A stretch of 19,714 nucleotides of DNA, from positions 1 to 19,714 of the forward strand of contig CAUDDP010000041.1 of the NCBI GenBank assembly GCA_958448395.1, written 5' to 3'. Below the pieces are notes generated by a model. That model searched no databases, was not told the origin of the DNA, and saw nothing but the letters and a program-made list of their open reading frames with translations. Within the stretch, counting starts at the first letter, position 1. Each line of letters opens with the position of its first letter. Shown here in pieces: positions 7,344-14,585 of the stretch. Source of the stretch: an uncultured Oscillospiraceae bacterium. Its GTDB lineage: Bacteria > Bacillota > Clostridia > Oscillospirales > Ruminococcaceae. The position numbers were made by a program, and so were the translations under genes.

Positions 7344-7371
7344 ATTATACCATGCTTATCAAGATTTTCAA
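7344..7371 (-). promoter_or_regulatory. Possible second minus-strand promoter upstream of R2
   Basis: TTGAAA (7366-7371) and a perfect TATAAT (7344-7349) are separated by 16 bp on the minus strand. A transcript from here would cross repeat R2 and could run on into greA. No ORF with a ribosome site follows closely. Confidence 0.45.
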
Positions 7372-7410
7372 AATGGATTTATGTGTAAAAAAGAAAGGGA
7401 AACAAAACGA

Positions 7411-7447
7411 AAAGTACTTGACCGATAAAAATCAGTCAAGTACTTTT
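7411..7447. terminator. Intrinsic terminator after guaA
   Basis: AAAGTACTTGACCGAT (7411-7426) pairs with ATCAGTCAAGTACTTT (7431-7446) over about 16 positions with one mismatch or wobble and a 4-nt loop. Minus-strand transcripts from guaA end in TTTTCGTTTTG; the plus strand ends in TTTTTTG, so it can act in both directions. Confidence 0.85.
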
Positions 7448-7528
7448 TTGCAATCATTCAAATGTTGTCAACGGGCAATAGCAAGGATGAAACCCCATGT
7501 AGTTATGTTGATTTTACAGCACTGTACA

Positions 7529-9064
7529 TTATTCCCACTCAATTGTAGCCGGTGGCTTTGTGGTGACATCATACACAACCCGGTTGATGCACTTACACTC
7601 ATTGACAATTCTTGCAGAAACGGTTTCCAGCACTTCATACGGAATCCGTGCAAAATCTGCTGTCATAAAGTCTGTCGTGGTCACGCCACGCAGTGCCAGC
7701 GTATAATCATAGGTTCTGCCGTCTCCCATAACACCAACCGAACGCATATTCGTCAGTACCGCAAAATACTGATGAATGCTCCGGTCTAAGCCAGCTTTTG
7801 CAATTTCCTCCCGGAAAATATAATCTGCATCCTGCAAAATTTCCAGCTTTTCATCGGTAATTTCTCCAATAATTCGAATAGCAAGTCCCGGCCCCGGGAA
7901 CGGCTGCCGCCAAACCAGTGTCTCCGACAAGCCCAGTGCAATCCCCAAACGGCGAACCTCATCCTTAAACAGCAGACGCAGCGGTTCGATGATTTCCTTA
8001 AAGTCCACATAATCCGGCAAACCACCTACATTGTGGTGCGACTTAATCACAGCTGCATCGCCGCAGCCGCTTTCAATGACATCCGGATAAATTGTACCCT
8101 GTACAAAATAATCCACCTGCCCGATTTTCTTTGCTTCCCGTTCAAAGGCACGAATGAATTCTTCCCCAATAATTTTCCGCTTTCGCTCCGGATCGGAAAC
8201 GCCATTCAGTTTCTCCATGAACACATCCTTTGCATTGACTCTGACAAAATGAATGTCCCAGTTTGCAAATGCAGCTTCCACCTCGTCGCCCTCATTCTTC
8301 CGCAAAAAACCATGATCTACAAAAATACAGGTCAACTGGTCACCGACTGCCTTTGAGAGCAATGCGGCTGCAACAGAACTATCTACACCACCGGACAGTG
8401 CCAGCAATACCTTTCCGTCTCCAATCTTCTCCCGAATCTGTGCAATAGCAGTTTTTGCATAATCCTCCATCGTCCAGTCACCGGTACAACCGCAGACCTG
8501 ATACAGGAAATTATGCAGCATTTGCTGTCCATTTATCGTATGATTTACCTCTGGATGAAACTGTACCCCATAGAACTTTGCCTCTGGATTTTCCATTGCT
8601 GCAACCGGACATCCAGCAGAATGTGCAGTAATCCGGAATCCTTCCGGTAAGGTCTGAATATAATCCGTATGGCTCATCCAGGAAATATTCTCCCTCGGCA
8701 GATCTGCAAACAACAGACTATCTGCATCATAATTTGTCAATGTCTTTCCGTATTCTCTGGTTTCTTCTGAAGAAGCAACGGTACCGCCAAGTGTATATGC
8801 TATCAGCTGACAGCCATAACAGATCCCCAGAATCGGAATACCCAACTGGAAGATTGCCGGATCAATATGCGGCGATGCCGGATCATAAACACTATTTGGA
8901 CCGCCGGTGAAGATAATGCCCACCGGTTTTCTGGCAGCAAGTTCTGCAATCGGCGTGGTGTATCGCATCACTTCGCAATAAACACCGCACTCTCTGACTC
9001 GACGTGCAATGAGCTGATTATATTGTCCGCCGAAGTCTAATACAATGACCAATTGATTTTTCAT
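7529..9064 (-). CDS. guaA: GMP synthase (glutamine-hydrolysing)
   Basis: The 511-residue enzyme converts XMP to GMP with glutamine and ATP, the last step of guanine nucleotide synthesis. Residues 1-190 are the glutaminase domain with the triad Cys82 (in GICYGCQL), His170 and Glu172 (in QFHPEV). The ATP-pyrophosphatase domain has the PP-loop SGGVDSS at 224-230. The C-terminal dimerisation/XMP domain contains RQPFPGPGLAIR and the expected ending KPPATIEWE. Length and motifs are canonical. The start at 9064 has a modest ribosome site (AAAGGG). It is a single-gene unit with its own promoter and terminator; I found no purine riboswitch in its leader of about 50 nt. Confidence 0.98.
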   Translation of the reverse strand: MKNQLVIVLDFGGQYNQLIARRVRECGVYCEVMRYTTPIAELAARKPVGIIFTGGPNSVYDPASPHIDPAIFQLGIPILGICYGCQLIAYTLGGTVASSEETREYGKTLTNYDADSLLFADLPRENISWMSHTDYIQTLPEGFRITAHSAGCPVAAMENPEAKFYGVQFHPEVNHTINGQQMLHNFLYQVCGCTGDWTMEDYAKTAIAQIREKIGDGKVLLALSGGVDSSVAAALLSKAVGDQLTCIFVDHGFLRKNEGDEVEAAFANWDIHFVRVNAKDVFMEKLNGVSDPERKRKIIGEEFIRAFEREAKKIGQVDYFVQGTIYPDVIESGCGDAAVIKSHHNVGGLPDYVDFKEIIEPLRLLFKDEVRRLGIALGLSETLVWRQPFPGPGLAIRIIGEITDEKLEILQDADYIFREEIAKAGLDRSIHQYFAVLTNMRSVGVMGDGRTYDYTLALRGVTTTDFMTADFARIPYEVLETVSARIVNECKCINRVVYDVTTKPPATIEWE

Positions 9065-9118
9065 ATGGTATGCCCTTTCTATCCCGTATTTCCAGCAACA
9101 GCCGGAATGTTATTTTTG

Positions 9119-9147
9119 ATTATAACATGTTTTCAGGAAACTGTCAA
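9119..9147 (-). promoter_or_regulatory. Promoter of guaA
   Basis: A perfect TTGACA (9142-9147) and perfect TATAAT (9119-9124) with 17 bp spacing lie on the minus strand. Repeat copy R3 starts about 20 bp upstream of the -35 box. Confidence 0.92.
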
Positions 9148-9166
9148 ACCGTTTCCTCATTTCTGC

Positions 9167-9254
9167 ATGCAAATTCATTTTTGTATTTTTTCTTCCCGAC
9201 CATGGTTTCACCTCCGCAGCTTGACCGCAATCGCCATTCGGCAGGGAATCCACT
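9167..9254 (+). repeat. Intergenic repeat copy R3
   Basis: It carries the end module TGCAAATTCATTTTTGTATT followed by the module AGCTTGACCGCA (9218-9229) and CGCCATTCGGCAGGGAATCC. The latter matches 19410-19443 nearly base for base. The inner hairpin segment of the long copies is absent. The 9065-9323 gap contains only this repeat, the guaA promoter and the aqpZ terminator. Confidence 0.75.
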
Positions 9255-9263
9255 CCATAATTG

Positions 9264-9299
9264 AAAATGCTGTCGGCATACAAAACCGACAGCATTTTT
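9264..9299. terminator. Intrinsic terminator after aqpZ
   Basis: AAAATGCTGTCGG (9264-9276) and CCGACAGCATTTT (9286-9298) form a perfect 13-bp stem with a 9-nt loop. U runs appear on both strands; it lies 25 nt past the aqpZ stop. Confidence 0.88.
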
Positions 9300-9323
9300 A
9301 GAGCAATATTTCCAATGACTTCT

Positions 9324-10022
9324 TTATTCTGCATCCTTGTGATCTGCATACATTACCTTATGTACAATGCCTGCAATTGCAGCACCAACAAACGGTGCAA
9401 CGATAAACAACCAAACCTGTCCCAGTGCATCTCCGCCAGCGAAAACAGCTGGAGAAAGGCTTCTTGCCGGATTGACAGACGTACCAGTCAGCGGAATGCC
9501 AATCAAATGTACAAATGTCAGTGTCAGACCGATCACCAAACCGGCAAGGGAAGCGGTCTTCTTTGTTCTGGTGACACCGAGAATGGTCATGATAAAGACA
9601 AATGTGAGTACTACTTCTACCACAAATGCACCGCCGAGATTCAGTCCCACGCCGGACAATTCGCCATAACCATTTGCACCTGCACCGTTCAAGTCAGAAT
9701 TTGCAGTAATTAGCTTTAAAATGCCGCTGCCTGCAAATGCACCAGCAACCTGTGCAATAACATAACCAATGAAATCCGTAACCGTCATCTTACCATTGAT
9801 CAATACAGCCAATGAGACCGCCGGATTGACATGACAGCCGGAAATATCTCCGATCGCATAAGCTGCCGCTACAATCGCAAGGCCAAACGCCAATGCAATT
9901 GCTGCCACCCCAAGAAAGCCGCCATCTGTGCCGCCAGTAAAACCGCCGCAAACCACTGCGGTACCACAGCCAAACAGTACCAGTACCATTGTCCCCAAGA
10001 ATTCTGCAATATACTTTTTCAT
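9324..10022 (-). CDS. aqpZ: Aquaporin (MIP family, AqpZ-like water channel)
   Basis: The 232-residue membrane protein has six transmembrane helices and two half-helices bearing the NPA motifs at 66-68 (CHVNPAVSL) and 184-186 (SVNPARSL). The selectivity-filter residues match water-specific AqpZ: aromatic Phe46, His172, a small residue near 181 and Arg187, so a water channel is more likely than a glycerol facilitator. The start at 10022 has a strong GGAGGAGGT site. It has its own promoter upstream and a perfect hairpin terminator downstream. A CCGCAG/CTGCGG pair (10037-10042 with 10065-10070) in the leader could fold near the ribosome site. Confidence 0.95.
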   Translation of the reverse strand: MKKYIAEFLGTMVLVLFGCGTAVVCGGFTGGTDGGFLGVAAIALAFGLAIVAAAYAIGDISGCHVNPAVSLAVLINGKMTVTDFIGYVIAQVAGAFAGSGILKLITANSDLNGAGANGYGELSGVGLNLGGAFVVEVVLTFVFIMTILGVTRTKKTASLAGLVIGLTLTFVHLIGIPLTGTSVNPARSLSPAVFAGGDALGQVWLFIVAPFVGAAIAGIVHKVMYADHKDAE

Positions 10023-10110
10023 TTTTGTAACCTCCTCCGCAGACTTTTATTTTTGTAACAGATGCTGCGGATTTCTGTCAAATAGCATTACAGCTTTTCA
10101 CTGCTTTTTG

Positions 10111-10139
10111 ATTATATCACATTTTTACAGAAAAGTCAA
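10111..10139 (-). promoter_or_regulatory. Promoter of aqpZ
   Basis: TTGACT (10134-10139) and a perfect TATAAT (10111-10116) are separated by 17 bp on the minus strand. It lies between the glgB stop and aqpZ; the leader is about 80 nt. No hairpin terminator is visible between glgB and this promoter. Confidence 0.85.
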
Positions 10140-10196
10140 CATAATCAATCGAAAATAAATCAATTTTTACAAAAAAGAAAGAAAAATCAATCACAA

Positions 10197-12095
10197 TTAT
10201 CCTTGCTGTACCGCAACAGTTCCACTTTTCTTCCAATTCTGTGCTCTCTGATATGGTGCAAACAGTGCCTTTTCCCTGCTGGTATGAATCCGGAACAGCA
10301 TACCGCTGTACGGTGCAAGCGGCAGAGTCACTTGTCCGCCCTTTTCTGTTGGATTTGCCAACAGCAATTCTGTATTCTTTTCCACTGTACCATGATAACA
10401 CATCCAGTCCGTATGCAGCAGTGGTTCCAATGCCACACAATTTGGTACTGTCACGGTATACTGCTGTTCCTGTAAATCAGAAAAATGCAGCACCACCAGC
10501 AGCCGCTCCTGTCCGGCACGGCGTTCATAGGCATAAATACACCGATTTTCCTGATGACAGTCAATCCAGAAAAATCCCTCCCTGCGGTAATCCCACTGCG
10601 ACAAAGCAGCTTCCTGCAAATAAAGCTGGTTCAAATCTCGCATGAAATGATAAAATGCATCGTGAATCGGGTATTCGAGAATATTCCAGTCCTGTTCCTG
10701 TTCCTCTGTCCATTCCCGCAGCTGTCCCAGTTCATTCCCCATAAAGTTCAGTTTCTTTCCGGGATGGGTATACATATAAAGATACAGTGCCCGTGCCTGC
10801 GGAAATTTCTGCTCATAATCACCGAACATTTTTTGTACAATGGTTGCCTTACCATGCACCGTTTCATCATGCGAAAAGGGCAGAAGGTAGCGTTCATTAT
10901 AATAATACATCATGGAGAAAGTCAGCTGATGATATGCAGTTCCCCGGAAAAACGGATTGCTCCGAAAATAGTTCAGCGTGTCATTCATCCAGCCCATGTC
11001 CCACTTATAGTTAAAACCCAGCCCACCATATTCTACTGGACGGGTGACACCCTCAAAGTTTGTGGAATCCTCTGCAATCAGCATGGCATCTGGATGCAGT
11101 TGATGCAAGCCCTGATTCATCCGCTTCAGGAATGTCAGGCTCTCCAGATTTTCTCCACGGTTCTGGTCTCCACCCCAGTAGATCAGTCGGCTGACCGCAT
11201 CCATCCGAATGCCGTCAAAGTGATATTCTGTTAACCAATAATTCGCACATGATTGCAGGAAGCTGCAAACCTCTCCACGGGAATGCACAAAGTTACAGCT
11301 GCCCCATTCGCTATAATTATCGCTGTTGTCATCCGGATATTCGTAAAGCGATGTACCGTCGTAACGTGCTAATGCATACCCGTCTACGGCAAAATGCACT
11401 GGTACAAAATCCATAATCACGCCAATCCCATTGCGATGGCAAAGATCTACAAATTTTTTCAAGCCATCCATATCACCATACCGTGCCGTTGGACTGTAAA
11501 AGCCCGTATTTTGATAGCCCCAAGAGCAGTCTGCCGGATGTTCACTCAGCGGCATACATTCAATATAATTATAGCCGTTTTTCTTTGCATGGGCAATCAA
11601 TATGGGAGCCAGTTCCTCATAGCGATACCAGCCATTCGGATCATTTGGATTGGTCTTCCAAGAACCAAAATGCACTTCATAAATATTTATCGGTCGTTCC
11701 AAATGCCCACCACGCCGTTCCAGCCATTGGCTGTCCTGAAAGTGATAGCTATTCTCATCCCGAATAATAGAAGCCGTTCCCGGACGCAGCTGCATTCCAA
11801 ACCCATAGGGATCACAGTGATCAATAAATGCAACATCCGAAAAATGCTCCGAATAAATCCGATACTTATACATCATACCGGGAACAGCATCCTTAACCAT
11901 ACAAGCATAAATACCACCATCGTGTATTTTCACCATCGGGATTTCTTTCCAACCATTGACTTCACAAATCAGCGATACTTTTTCGGCATTTGGTGCAAGT
12001 GTACGAAATATAACTCCACCGTTTTTTTGCACGTGTGCCCCGAAAAATGTATAAGCATGAAAAACATTCCCTAAAAAAAACTGATGAATATCCAT
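10197..12095 (-). CDS. glgB: 1,4-alpha-glucan branching enzyme
   Basis: The 632-residue protein introduces alpha-1,6 branches into glycogen. A CBM48/N-terminal beta-sandwich (about 15-105) precedes a GH13 TIM barrel: IYEVHFGSW near 138, GVIMDFVPVHF (225-235), nucleophile Asp299 in GIRMDAVS, acid/base Glu342 in LIAEDST and the transition-state Asp410 in FSHDETVHGK. A C-terminal beta domain follows from about 520. Length is usual for the family. The start at 12095 has AGGAG nine bases upstream. No other glycogen gene (glgA, glgC, glgP) is present here, so it stands alone. A divergent TetR-family regulator shares its upstream region and may control it. Confidence 0.96.
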   Translation of the reverse strand: MDIHQFFLGNVFHAYTFFGAHVQKNGGVIFRTLAPNAEKVSLICEVNGWKEIPMVKIHDGGIYACMVKDAVPGMMYKYRIYSEHFSDVAFIDHCDPYGFGMQLRPGTASIIRDENSYHFQDSQWLERRGGHLERPINIYEVHFGSWKTNPNDPNGWYRYEELAPILIAHAKKNGYNYIECMPLSEHPADCSWGYQNTGFYSPTARYGDMDGLKKFVDLCHRNGIGVIMDFVPVHFAVDGYALARYDGTSLYEYPDDNSDNYSEWGSCNFVHSRGEVCSFLQSCANYWLTEYHFDGIRMDAVSRLIYWGGDQNRGENLESLTFLKRMNQGLHQLHPDAMLIAEDSTNFEGVTRPVEYGGLGFNYKWDMGWMNDTLNYFRSNPFFRGTAYHQLTFSMMYYYNERYLLPFSHDETVHGKATIVQKMFGDYEQKFPQARALYLYMYTHPGKKLNFMGNELGQLREWTEEQEQDWNILEYPIHDAFYHFMRDLNQLYLQEAALSQWDYRREGFFWIDCHQENRCIYAYERRAGQERLLVVLHFSDLQEQQYTVTVPNCVALEPLLHTDWMCYHGTVEKNTELLLANPTEKGGQVTLPLAPYSGMLFRIHTSREKALFAPYQRAQNWKKSGTVAVQQG

Positions 12096-12174
12096 AAAAG
12101 TATTCTCCTATCTTTTTGCTTTTTGTAAGAGCCTACAAATTTGAAAGCAAGAATTGCATTTTTTTCATGTTTTT

Positions 12175-12203
12175 ATTATAATCAAAAAAGGGAACGATGA
12201 CAA
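12175..12203 (-). promoter_or_regulatory. Predicted glgB promoter
   Basis: TTGTCA (12198-12203) and a perfect TATAAT (12175-12180) with 17 bp spacing lie on the minus strand, about 80 nt before the glgB start. Confidence 0.7.
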
Positions 12204-12226
12204 GTACAAAAATAGAACAAATGTAC
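12204..12226. promoter_or_regulatory. Candidate operator between glgB and the TetR regulator
   Basis: Arms GTACA (12204-12208) and TGTAC (12222-12226) form an inverted repeat with a 13-nt centre, abutting the glgB -35 box. It could be a TetR-family site, but the short arms could arise by chance. Confidence 0.3.
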
Positions 12227-12303
12227 AGAATCAAACAAGTATAAAAAAATTGTTGAAAAAAGAAAATGCCGTATGGCAAAAAAAATAAAAGAGGATGATC
12301 CGT

Positions 12304-12846
12304 ATGAAAAAGTCGAATGACCGGCGGATTCGTTATACCCGCCATGCCCTGCAAACAGCACTCATTGAACGAATGCAGGAAAAGCCGCTTAATCGGATTA
12401 CTGTACGAGAAGTCTGTGAAACAGCAGACATCAATCGCTCTACATTCTACATGCATTATAAAGATATATATGATTTGATTGATGAAGTTGAAGAACAGAT
12501 TTATCAGGATATTGATACTATTTTCGCCAAAGAAGCCCCTTCTGTACAAGATATGGAGCAGTTGTTGAACTATGTGCAAAAGAACAAAGTTTTGTTTTGT
12601 TGTCTGTTTCAACAGTGCAGTGGCATTTCTATCTCTCGCTTTTCCACCATCCTGCACAGGCATTACAGCAAAAAACTGCTTCGCAACAAAATCACACCCC
12701 CATCACTGGAAAGCAGCTACTTATATGAATTCCTGTACACTGGTATTTTGGGTGTCCTGCAAAAATGGCTGCAAAATGACTGTAAAGATGACTGCAAGGA
12801 TGTCGCAGAGGTGATCTGGCAGATGATCATCCGTTCTCACCCATAA
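12304..12846 (+). CDS. TetR-family transcriptional regulator (DhaS-like)
   Basis: The 180-residue protein is read from the ATG at 12304: GAGG lies nine bases before it, whereas it abuts the earlier ATG at 12295. Residues 8-55 form the TetR DNA-binding domain with helix-turn-helix ITVREVCETADINRSTFYMH. The C-terminal region contains LYEFLYTGILGVLQKWLQND, matching the short ligand domain of DhaS-like TetR proteins. Two Cys-containing stretches (CCLFQQC; CKDDCKD) are present. It is divergent from glgB, with 208 nt between the starts, so glgB and itself are the natural candidate targets. No terminator is obvious after it, but fba downstream has its own strong promoter. Confidence 0.88.
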   Translation: MKKSNDRRIRYTRHALQTALIERMQEKPLNRITVREVCETADINRSTFYMHYKDIYDLIDEVEEQIYQDIDTIFAKEAPSVQDMEQLLNYVQKNKVLFCCLFQQCSGISISRFSTILHRHYSKKLLRNKITPPSLESSYLYEFLYTGILGVLQKWLQNDCKDDCKDVAEVIWQMIIRSHP

Positions 12847-12979
12847 TCATAAAACAGCATCTCCCATCTGCTGCCACAAATGGCTGCAAAACCATTGTCG
12901 ATCAATTCGCTTGAAGTCCCCGATTCTCTGTGCAAAAGCAACAAAAACCAACTTCATCTGAAAAAATTTCAAAATACCA

Positions 12980-13008
12980 TTGCTTTTTTTTGCAGAATGC
13001 GGTATAAT
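12980..13008 (+). promoter_or_regulatory. Promoter of fba
   Basis: TTGCTT (12980-12985) and a perfect TATAAT (13003-13008) are separated by 17 bp. Transcription would start near 13015, leaving a leader of about 84 nt. The gap before it (12847-12979) shows nothing further that I can support. Confidence 0.85.
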
Positions 13009-13015
13009 AAAAATA

Positions 13016-13071
13016 GATACCGCCCGAAATGGGAACGGTTTTCACGTATCGACGTGTCTCCGCAGGCACGT
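13016..13071 (+). promoter_or_regulatory. Structured 5' leader of fba
   Basis: GATAC (13016-13020) pairs with GTATC (13046-13050), enclosing CCG/CGG and CCC/GGG pairs. A second hairpin ACGTG (13052-13056) with CACGT (13067-13071) follows. The same ACGTG could instead pair with CACGT at 13043-13047, giving two mutually exclusive folds. I do not recognise a known riboswitch; a 5' stabilising structure is the simplest reading. Confidence 0.4.
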
Positions 13072-13098
13072 AAACATTTTACAGGAGGAAGTTTAATT

Positions 13099-13962
13099 AT
13101 GTTAGTATCTGCAAAGGATATGATGAACAAAGCAAGAGATGGCAAGTACGCTGTCGGTCAGTTTAACATCAACAATCTGGAATGGACAAAGGCAATTCTG
13201 AATACGGCTGAAAAGCTCCAGTCACCAGTCATTCTGGGTGTTTCCGGCGGTGCCGGCAAATACATGACAGGTTTTAAGACTGTTGCAGCAATGGTAAAGG
13301 CAATGGATGAATCTCTGGGCATCACCGTTCCGGTTGCACTGCATCTGGATCACGGTACCTATGACCAGTGCTATGATTGCATCAAGGCTGGCTTTACTTC
13401 TATCATGTTTGACGGTTCTCATTTCCCGATTGAAGAAAATCTGGCAAAGACCAAGGAATTGGTTGCAGTGGCACATAAGCTGGGTCTGTCCATCGAAGCA
13501 GAAGTTGGTGCAATCGGCGGCGAGGAAGACGGTGTCATCGGCAAGGGCGAATGTGCTGACCCACAGGAATGCAAGACCATTGCAGATCTGGGTGTGGACA
13601 TTCTGGCTGCTGGTATCGGTAATATCCATGGTGTATATCCGGCAAACTGGGAAGGTCTGAGCTTTGAAACACTGGCTGCTGTCAAGGAAGCAGTTGGCGA
13701 TATGCCGCTGGTTCTGCACGGTGGTACAGGTATCCCGGACGATCAGATTGTAAAGGCAATCTCTCTGGGTGTTGCAAAGATCAACGTTAACACCGAATGC
13801 CAGCTGGTATTCGCAGAAGCAACCAGAAAGTATATCGAAGCTGGCAAGGATCAGCAGGGCAAGGGCTTTGACCCGAGAAAGCTGCTGCTGCCGGGCTATG
13901 AGGCAATTCTGGCAAAGGTAGAAGAAAAGATGAACCTGTTTGGTTCTGTTGGCAAGGCGTAA
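13099..13962 (+). CDS. fba: Fructose-bisphosphate aldolase, class II
   Basis: The 287-residue enzyme splits fructose 1,6-bisphosphate in glycolysis and forms it in gluconeogenesis, using zinc. I chose the ATG at 13099, which has GGAGG nine bases upstream; the open frame reaching further upstream is leader. Visible residues: catalytic Asp84 and zinc ligand His85 in LHLDHGTYD, Glu135 in EAEVGAIGG, zinc ligands His178 and His207, the phosphate-binding GGTG at 208-211, and KINVNTE near 227-233. Length is normal for the GatY/KbaY/Fba type. A tagatose-bisphosphate aldolase is possible, but the strong promoter and stand-alone context favour the glycolytic enzyme. Codon choice is biased, as in highly expressed genes. 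Confidence 0.95.
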   Translation: MLVSAKDMMNKARDGKYAVGQFNINNLEWTKAILNTAEKLQSPVILGVSGGAGKYMTGFKTVAAMVKAMDESLGITVPVALHLDHGTYDQCYDCIKAGFTSIMFDGSHFPIEENLAKTKELVAVAHKLGLSIEAEVGAIGGEEDGVIGKGECADPQECKTIADLGVDILAAGIGNIHGVYPANWEGLSFETLAAVKEAVGDMPLVLHGGTGIPDDQIVKAISLGVAKINVNTECQLVFAEATRKYIEAGKDQQGKGFDPRKLLLPGYEAILAKVEEKMNLFGSVGKA

Positions 13963-14022
13963 GCGATTACACGGCAAATTATTTTGTAATGTATTTTGTT
14001 GTTGCTGCTTAATAACATTGAA

Positions 14023-14068
14023 AAAGTCACTTTTGATGCTCCGGTGTCAAAGGTGACTTTGTATTTTC
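14023..14068 (+). terminator. Intrinsic terminator after fba
   Basis: AAAGTCACTTTTGA (14023-14036) pairs with TCAAAGGTGACTTT (14047-14060) over 14 positions with one G-U pair and a 10-nt loop, followed by GTATTTTC. The 3' end merges into repeat copy R4. Confidence 0.85.
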
Positions 14069-14345
14069 TCTCACGGATACCAGTCTCATTCCCGCCGGCA
14101 GAATCGCTACGCTGTCTGCCTGTGTCCGCTGTCCGCCCTGTTTTTGTGTCCAAATTTGCAGCCAAATCACTCTAAATTTCTACATTCTATATCGTTTTGT
14201 TATTTTAGAGGGCGGACAGCGGTGGCTTATTTCTCAATTCGTTATCTTATCCAACTCGTTTTCTCTGCAAGGGGGACAGCTTGTCCCCCTTGCATCCCCC
14301 TCCGCCAAGCTGAGCCAGCTTGACCGCAGTCGCCTGCGGCATGCA
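14061..14345 (+). repeat. Intergenic repeat copy R4, long form
   Basis: Positions 14061-14286 align without gaps to 19458-19683, with about 18 differences by my count (about 92% identity). The element is packed with inverted repeats: GGCAGA/TCTGCC, a 14-bp perfect pair CCGCTGTCCGCCCT (14126-14139) with its complement at 14209-14222, a 13-bp perfect hairpin TGCAAGGGGGACA (14266-14278) with 14282-14294, CAAGCT/AGCTTG and CCGCAG/CTGCGG near 14306-14340. No ORF with a ribosome site crosses it. It fills about half of the 623-nt gap after fba. Confidence 0.85.
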
Positions 14346-14479
14346 ATCTATTCTATTATTTGAAAATTGATTTCCATGACAGCAGCCAACCCTCTGAATA
14401 AAGAAATTACAATTACAACTTTATCATTTTTTTACAACGGTCTGCATATCATAAATAGGTTGCAAAAAACAGGGGATGC

Positions 14480-14497
14480 CATTGTCTGGCAACAATG
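14480..14497. promoter_or_regulatory. Small palindrome upstream of the CmpB-like gene
   Basis: CATTGT (14480-14485) and ACAATG (14492-14497) form a 6-bp inverted repeat overlapping a second one, TGCCA/TGGCA (14477-14491). It lies about 35 bp upstream of the -35 box, a plausible activator or repressor site. The rest of 14346-14532 is AT-rich with nothing else that I can support. Confidence 0.25.
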
Positions 14498-14532
14498 CTA
14501 TTACAATTTGAAACGAAATTTTTTATAAAATA

Positions 14533-14561
14533 TTGCAGGTTTCTGCTCCCTATGCTATAAT
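14533..14561 (+). promoter_or_regulatory. Promoter of the CmpB-like membrane gene
   Basis: TTGCAG (14533-14538) and a perfect TATAAT (14556-14561) are separated by 17 bp. The leader is only about 18 nt. Confidence 0.82.
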
Positions 14562-14585
14562 AAAAGCAGGAGGTGTCGAATTGAT

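Noticed and set aside
7207..7789. Plus-strand open frames of 73 and 183 codons between greA and guaA
   Set aside because: They cross repeat R2, the guaA terminator and the 3' end of guaA in antisense, and lack a ribosome site.
9065..9118. Purine riboswitch ahead of guaA
   Set aside because: The leader is only about 50 nt and lacks the conserved three-way junction of purine aptamers.
12255..12281. Promoter for the TetR gene around TTGTTG and TATGGC
   Set aside because: The hexamers match consensus poorly compared with the other promoters here, so I did not list it.
12133..12663. Minus-strand open frame of 176 codons over the TetR gene
   Set aside because: It overlaps a clear TetR-family protein with a better ribosome site; the hydrophobic translation follows from the antisense composition.
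12847..12979. Terminator after the TetR gene
   Set aside because: Only a weak CAGCA/TGCTG stem without a U run is visible.
13222..13977. Minus-strand open frame of 251 codons opposite fba
   Set aside because: It is fully antisense to a canonical aldolase, with no ribosome site or recognisable domain.
13896..14165. Minus-strand 89-codon frame over the fba end and repeat R4
   Set aside because: It runs through a strong terminator and a repeat; the similar frame at 19301-19567 reflects shared repeat sequence, not a gene family.
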